This document shows, one piece after another, positions 59,843 to 64,000 of a stretch of DNA of 64,000 nt (positions within the stretch are counted from its first letter, which is position 1; the number at the start of each line of letters is the position of its first letter). The notes under the pieces were generated by a model, which was not told where the DNA came from, made no database searches, and was given only the letters and a program-made list of their open reading frames with translations. The position numbers and the translations under genes were made by a program. Source of the stretch: Photobacterium frigidiphilum (GTDB lineage: Bacteria; Pseudomonadota; Gammaproteobacteria; Enterobacterales; Vibrionaceae); contig NZ_PYMJ01000027.1 of NCBI RefSeq assembly GCF_003025615.1, positions 29,373 through 93,372 on the forward strand. Direction: 5' to 3'.

Positions 59843-60098
59843 GTAACTATAAAAAAAGGTTTAATTATTTTGTCTTTTTCCAATCCTTTGAGCTGGTCAC
59901 AGTGGAAAAATTACTCATAACTCGATTACCTCAATTCATAAAAAGTAACTCGTAATCGATTAAATCTAGAAAAATATCGTTAACTAACCATTTAGTTATC
60001 AACTAGTTATAATGTTACCGCTTTTGTAGTTAGACCCAACTATCCATCACTGGGTGTTGGAGTATGCCCCACAGTTGGAAGTCACGTTTCGTAATGGC

Positions 60099-60412
60099 AA
60101 GAAGCGTGCTGTCGATAAATTCGGCTTCATCCCTTTTTTCATGTTAACTGAAAAATGGGATGAAGCCGCCGCCAGAAGATTCTTTAATAAGGCAATATGA
60201 CAGCATGGTTTAGCTGATAAGGTGATTATTAGTAACGCCGCCGCTTTAGATGCCTTAAATTGGCAGATTTGATTTGCCGTTATAATCGGCGGATTTATTG
60301 AGGTACTCCAAGTGAAATATCTTAACAATATCGTGGAGCAAAGCCACCGAGTGGTGAAATGTAAGATGCTTTGCAAAAGTCAAATTAAAAATGCTGGAGA
60401 TATACCGATTTG
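60099..60412 (+). pseudogene. IS6-family transposase remnant
   Basis: Translations in one frame with stops give RAVDKFGFIPFFMLTEK, WDEAAARRFFNKAI, QHGLADKVIISNAAALDAL and YLNNIVEQSHRVVKCKM, matching the catalytic region of IS6/IS26-type transposases. At least two stops interrupt it (near 60198 and 60270), so it is dead. Confidence 0.8.
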
Positions 60413-60496
60413 GGAGCAATTTACTCCCTTTCGTCCTAACTGTATCTGGGGATAGGTGTTTCTACATTCGAGCCCTGTCCCAATGATACTAACCAA

Positions 60497-60871
60497 CTAA
60501 AGGCAAAATACCTTTTCTACCCATTGGTTATGCTCAAATGGACCATGAATCGATTTAAAACACCCTTTACTTTCTTCAATGTCTCGATCTAAATCCGTTG
60601 CAACCCAATCAACAGTGCAAATAACTTTATCTGTTTCAAGAATCACACCTTTGATAACACCAAGGTGAAAAATTTTAATTCCCGTTCGTCCGCCCCCCTT
60701 CATTCGCTTAATAGCAATTCGATCGCCAGGTTTCATTTGAGACGCTTTTTTATATTGAGCAGGTTGTTCACTCTCCCCCCAACCAAGCATCCAAATTCCC
60801 TGCTCAATAAATTTTTCATCTTGATGTTCCACACCTCCCCATGAAGCACCAACAACCCAATAACTTTTCAT
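60497..60871 (-). CDS. Small EVE/PUA-like domain protein
   Basis: A 124-residue protein: YWVVGASWGG, QGIWMLGWGESEQPAQYKKA, MKPGDRIAIKRMKGGG and FHLGVIKGVI resemble EVE/PUA-type domains found in restriction systems that recognise modified bases. No nuclease partner is nearby. The fold call is by pattern and moderately sure. Confidence 0.55.
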   Translation of the reverse strand: MKSYWVVGASWGGVEHQDEKFIEQGIWMLGWGESEQPAQYKKASQMKPGDRIAIKRMKGGGRTGIKIFHLGVIKGVILETDKVICTVDWVATDLDRDIEESKGCFKSIHGPFEHNQWVEKVFCL

Positions 60872-61097
60872 TCTTACTCCTATATTTATAATATAGATAG
60901 CATTACACTCAACGATCTAAAATCGTGGCTATCAGTATGCTACCGTTTAATTGATGCTTGCGTAATGGTAAATCTAAAACCCTAGTGGGGAAGAGATCCG
61001 CCTTCATGAATCGTCTCTTCAATATTGAGGCCGTTTACCAGTAATAATTCCTCATTACTGGATAGATCAGTATTATTGGATTAGTTGCAACTGTCCC

Positions 61098-61301
61098 TTA
61101 GAAATTCATTAATAATTCAAGTAAAGTATCCCTTGAGCCAAACCAAAGAGAGGCACATTTATCCCCCAATGAAATATCTATTTTTGCATTTAAAATCTGC
61201 TTTATCTGAAAGTTTTCAACCCCAAAAATGGCTTCATCAATCGTCCTGAACGTTTTTATTGTATCAATATCAAATAACACTGAACACTGGATAAACTGCA
61301 T
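61098..61301 (-). CDS. Small hypothetical protein
   Basis: A 67-residue protein with an excellent ribosome site (AAAGGAGCGTGA). MQFIQCSVLFDIDTIKTFRTIDEAIFG reads as alternating strands and helix. No family recognised. It lies in a gene-poor stretch. Confidence 0.5.
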   Translation of the reverse strand: MQFIQCSVLFDIDTIKTFRTIDEAIFGVENFQIKQILNAKIDISLGDKCASLWFGSRDTLLELLMNF

Positions 61302-61820
61302 TCACGCTCCTTTATTAAAGCAAAAAAAGATGAAATATTGTGCATATCAGCACTGATTGATGGCTTTCCACATCCTTGTAAATCCTTATGGCCGTACTGA
61401 ATGCATTTTACTTTAAACCATAGCCCGAAAAGCCTTCATTATTATATGCCACCTCGCACATATGGTGTATGAGCTAGTATATTTCAATTGCGTATATGGG
61501 GCCCATACAACACATTTTGAGGCTATTCTTTGGCTATTTCTGAATAAGCGGTGACACCAACGTCTAAACAACCATTAGCTGGAAAGATTACAACTCACGA
61601 CCACTCTCCCTCCCTATGCCAACAGAATAATAACCAAGACAATACTTTTCGCCATGGAAGTCCTCTCATTCCTCCTCAACAGCAACGATCAACTTTATCC
61701 ATATTCAGACGATAAAAAACGAACCTAGATCTGTTGTTATTACGGTGAAGAAACGCAGAAAAAGACCGTACTAATCCAACGCCTTTATTTGTTGGCAGCG
61801 TGTATTTCTCGATAATTTAA
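61302..61820. other. Gene-poor stretch
   Basis: About 500 bp with no open frame or RNA I can support. Short runs such as GAAACGCAG suggest worn insertion sequence remains. It may hold the upstream control region of the peroxidase gene. Confidence 0.4.
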
Positions 61821-61821
61821 A

Positions 61822-61835
61822 TTGATCTAAAACAA
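61822..61835. promoter_or_regulatory. FNR-like box upstream of the peroxidase gene
   Basis: TTGATCTAAAACAA differs from the FNR consensus (TTGAT-N4-ATCAA) at one position. It lies about 200 bp before the start codon, so the leader would have to be long. In E. coli the related yhjA gene is FNR-dependent. Inferred. Confidence 0.35.
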
Positions 61836-62030
61836 CAAAAGTCATTGTTATTATTATGTTTATCTTTACAGAACTGTTACATCTTTTCAGAGATCTCTTA
61901 GTACAGTGTAAAGGGTTATGTTGCAGAGTTGTGTCATCGTTTTATTCTATCGCATCATCCACTTTTTTCGTTTTGCGCATTTTTTCCACACTCCGTATGT
62001 TACCCGTATTTATGAGAGAAAGGAGTTCCT

Positions 62031-63428
62031 GTGAAAAAATTTATTGTTTTATTTATTCTTATTGCGGTGGGATATCTATCCACCGTTTATATTGTGAATC
62101 AGTCAGATACACGACTGAATACACGTAATTTACAGCTATACCACCACGAAAAAATGGACCTACTATCTAAAAAAGCCTTCACCGTACTGAATGAAAATGG
62201 TTGTCAATATTGCCACACAAGTGACAGTGAGATGCCTTTCTATGCAAGCTTGCCCATCGCAAAACAGTTGATGGAAAAAGATGTTGCAACAGGACTGCGT
62301 CATTTCAATATGAAACCCTTGCTAACACAGATGCAAAATAACGAGAGTATCTCAGAAGTTGATTTAGCAAAAATAGAATCAGCTATGGAAGATAATGCCA
62401 TGCCTCCTAACCTGTATTTAACCATGCACTGGGGCTCAAAACTATCCAGCGATGAACGTCAAACTCTACTAGCGTGGGTAAAAGCACAACGTCATAAACA
62501 TTATCCAGAGCCTGTGGCAGAAAGGGCATTCCAAAACGAAGTTGTACAGCCTATTTCCACCACGTTTACTACAAATGTAGATAAAGTCGCACTCGGAAAA
62601 ACGCTTTATCATGATACCCGTCTTTCCGGTGACAACACAGTATCGTGCGCCAGTTGCCATGATTTAACTATGGGCGGAGTTGATCGTTTACGTACATCGA
62701 CAGGGGTGAATAATGCACAAGGTCCAATCAATGCCCCAACCGTGTTTAATGCTGTGTTTAACACGCACCAGTTTTGGGATGGTCGAGCGGCAGATCTACA
62801 AGCACAAGCAGGAGGGCCACCAATGAACCCAATTGAAATGGCTTCAGGTTCTTGGCAACAAATTATTGATAAATTGGCACAAGACGGCGCCTTAAGCCAG
62901 AGTTTTAATCATCTTTATACCGATGGAATAACGGGCGATAACATCACCGATGCCATTGCCGAGTTTGAGAAAACCTTAGTGACACCCAATAGTCGTTTTG
63001 ATCAATACCTAAAAGGAAATACCAAAGCATTAACAGCGACAGAGCAAGAAGGCTACGCATTGTTCAAAACTAACAAGTGTACGACGTGCCATGTCGGTGA
63101 AGCTATGGGAGGGCAATCATTTGAAGTGATGGGATTAAAGAAGCCTGATTACTTTAGCAACAGGGGTAATTATACTGATGTGGATAATGGTCGCTTTAAT
63201 GCAACAGGTGACACTAACGACTTACACCGATTCAAAGTACCCACATTGCGAAATATAGCGCTTACAGCACCATATTTTCATGATGGTAGTGCTATTACCT
63301 TAGAAGATGCCGTTGATAAGATGGCCTTATACCAGGTAGGAGTGCAACTGAGTAAAAGTGATATCAACAAAATTACCGCCTATTTGCACACTCTGAATGG
63401 TGAATATGACGGTCAGTTACTGAAATAA
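62031..63428 (+). CDS. Tri-haem quinol/cytochrome c peroxidase, YhjA type
   Basis: A 465-residue protein starting at GTG behind AAAGGAGTTCCT. One N-terminal membrane anchor (IVLFILIAVGYLSTVYIV) and three haem c motifs: CQYCH (58-62), CASCH (about 206) and CTTCH (about 351). The extra N-terminal haem distinguishes YhjA/Ccp from two-haem peroxidases, and it takes electrons from quinol to reduce H2O2 in the periplasm. The methionine/histidine region APYFHDGSAITLEDAV is normal. It is complete and alone, followed by a strong hairpin. Confidence 0.93.
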   Translation: MKKFIVLFILIAVGYLSTVYIVNQSDTRLNTRNLQLYHHEKMDLLSKKAFTVLNENGCQYCHTSDSEMPFYASLPIAKQLMEKDVATGLRHFNMKPLLTQMQNNESISEVDLAKIESAMEDNAMPPNLYLTMHWGSKLSSDERQTLLAWVKAQRHKHYPEPVAERAFQNEVVQPISTTFTTNVDKVALGKTLYHDTRLSGDNTVSCASCHDLTMGGVDRLRTSTGVNNAQGPINAPTVFNAVFNTHQFWDGRAADLQAQAGGPPMNPIEMASGSWQQIIDKLAQDGALSQSFNHLYTDGITGDNITDAIAEFEKTLVTPNSRFDQYLKGNTKALTATEQEGYALFKTNKCTTCHVGEAMGGQSFEVMGLKKPDYFSNRGNYTDVDNGRFNATGDTNDLHRFKVPTLRNIALTAPYFHDGSAITLEDAVDKMALYQVGVQLSKSDINKITAYLHTLNGEYDGQLLK

Positions 63429-63453
63429 CGACTCTGATGTTTTGATAAACAAA

Positions 63454-63477
63454 CGGCACGACAAACATGTCGTGCCG
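63454..63477 (+). terminator. Hairpin after the peroxidase gene
   Basis: CGGCACGACA and TGTCGTGCCG pair perfectly around AACA, followed after seven bases by ATTTTT. Confidence 0.65.
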
Positions 63478-63584
63478 CCTTACTATTTTTGGGGCTCACA
63501 CACATACTTGTTCGTTTTTATTTAAATCTGCTTGTCGTCCTCTGAATTTACCTTCATTCTTTGCTTTTTCTATACCTTCTTTTT

Positions 63585-63690
63585 GCAAAATATATGAACC
63601 ATCCCTATTTTCACGTTAATTTTTAATGATGTAGCTCTAGATCTAAGTTGCAGTCATATATTCGGCAACTAAGGTAAACTTGTGCCCTGA
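63585..63690. repeat. Accessory-region repeat X, copy 2 (inverted)
   Basis: Inverted relative to 54617-54722, with about seven differences over 106 bp. Together the copies frame the segment with MazEF, KfrA, resolvase, Doc and peroxidase. Confidence 0.65.
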
Positions 63691-63730
63691 TGTAAATCCG
63701 CACTCTTCTTCCTTATCAACCCCATGACCT

Positions 63731-63973
63731 CTACAAACCATAGGTATCTAGTACTTCACACATTTGTAGGAAAACCCATAGCCCCGCAAGCAGTGATGGC
63801 AGAGTGACAGGCTTTGAACGCTTAGTTAAACGACCACTCAACTTAACCAAAAAACCTTTAAATTCAGGTTCTGTCGCAAGCAGGAGTAGTAAGTTATGTT
63901 CTCCGTCACCACTCACTACTTCTCGCACAATGACTATCAATTTTTCAGGCCGCCACTTTCCGTCAGACATCAT
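63731..63973 (-). CDS. Hypothetical protein near the window end
   Basis: An 80-residue frame starting MMSDGKWRPEKLIVIVREV behind TTGAAGG. ATG 63973 or 63970 could be used. The end is hydrophobic (LPSLLAGLWVFLQMCEVL). No family recognised. It may be the end of a broken gene or a real small protein. Confidence 0.4.
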   Translation of the reverse strand: MMSDGKWRPEKLIVIVREVVSGDGEHNLLLLLATEPEFKGFLVKLSGRLTKRSKPVTLPSLLAGLWVFLQMCEVLDTYGL

Positions 63974-64000
63974 CCTTCAATTGGTTCGGTACTATCTCTC

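Noticed and set aside
61856..62128. Open frame before and over the peroxidase start
   Set aside because: Overlaps the peroxidase in another frame, has no ribosome site and no recognisable product.
1..64000. CRISPR array
   Set aside because: No regularly spaced short direct repeats were seen.

Overview
The window is a piece of a large mobile element, most likely a conjugative plasmid, from a marine gammaproteobacterium. Vibrionaceae such as Photobacterium, Vibrio or Aliivibrio are the best guess, Shewanella-like hosts next. The AT-rich codon use, a GlyGly-CTERM protease, a YhjA-type peroxidase and the toxin-antitoxin mix all fit. No rRNA, tRNA, CRISPR array or replication initiator was seen. 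ParA/ParB and a KfrA-like protein favour a plasmid, but an integrative element cannot be excluded because no att site or replication origin is visible.

Layout. 1-1.2 kb: a RadC/JAB protein and a DUF6573-like protein, both with structured leaders. 1.3-3.7 kb: a parAB partition cassette bracketed by two identical 13-bp palindromes. 4-24 kb: two co-oriented minus-strand operons encode a genomic-island-type (PFGI-1/SXT-like) type IV secretion system with TraD, VirB4/TraC, TraB/K/E/L/U/G-like parts and many TIGR037xx families. 24-26 kb: small cargo (acidic protein, secreted trypsin-like protease, small DNA-binding protein). 26-36 kb: an R64/PAPI-type thin conjugative type IVb pilus operon (pilL, N, O, P, Q, R, S, V). 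36-42 kb: DNA metabolism genes (DUF3577, a frameshifted topB, ssb). 42.2-43.7 kb: two paralogous helix-turn-helix proteins plus a tyrosine recombinase. 45.2-51.2 kb: a compact five-gene biosynthetic operon. 51-64 kb: an accessory zone with transposase remnants, three toxin-antitoxin modules (RES-Xre, MazEF, Doc), a LuxR regulator, KfrA, a serine resolvase and a tri-haem quinol peroxidase.

Two repeat families tie the backbone together. A 45-bp AT-rich palindrome followed by a T-tract lies 50-60 bp upstream of the first gene of each of the four transfer-related operons (at 16023, 23930, 35829 and 41690), so these operons probably share one control mechanism. A different hairpin-rich element with a 95-97-bp conserved core occurs three times in the same orientation (1128, 37406 and 44803). 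Its stems differ in sequence but keep their pairing, as expected of a folded RNA or of single-stranded DNA. It resembles what is known of STAXI RNAs or leading-region single-stranded promoters.

The most interesting candidate for a new system is 45170-51203: aminotransferase, ATP-grasp ligase, opine-type dehydrogenase, second ATP-grasp ligase and MFS transporter. Four of the five genes overlap end to start. The set predicts a small exported opine-peptide hybrid, perhaps a metallophore or antimetabolite. I do not recognise this exact gene combination.
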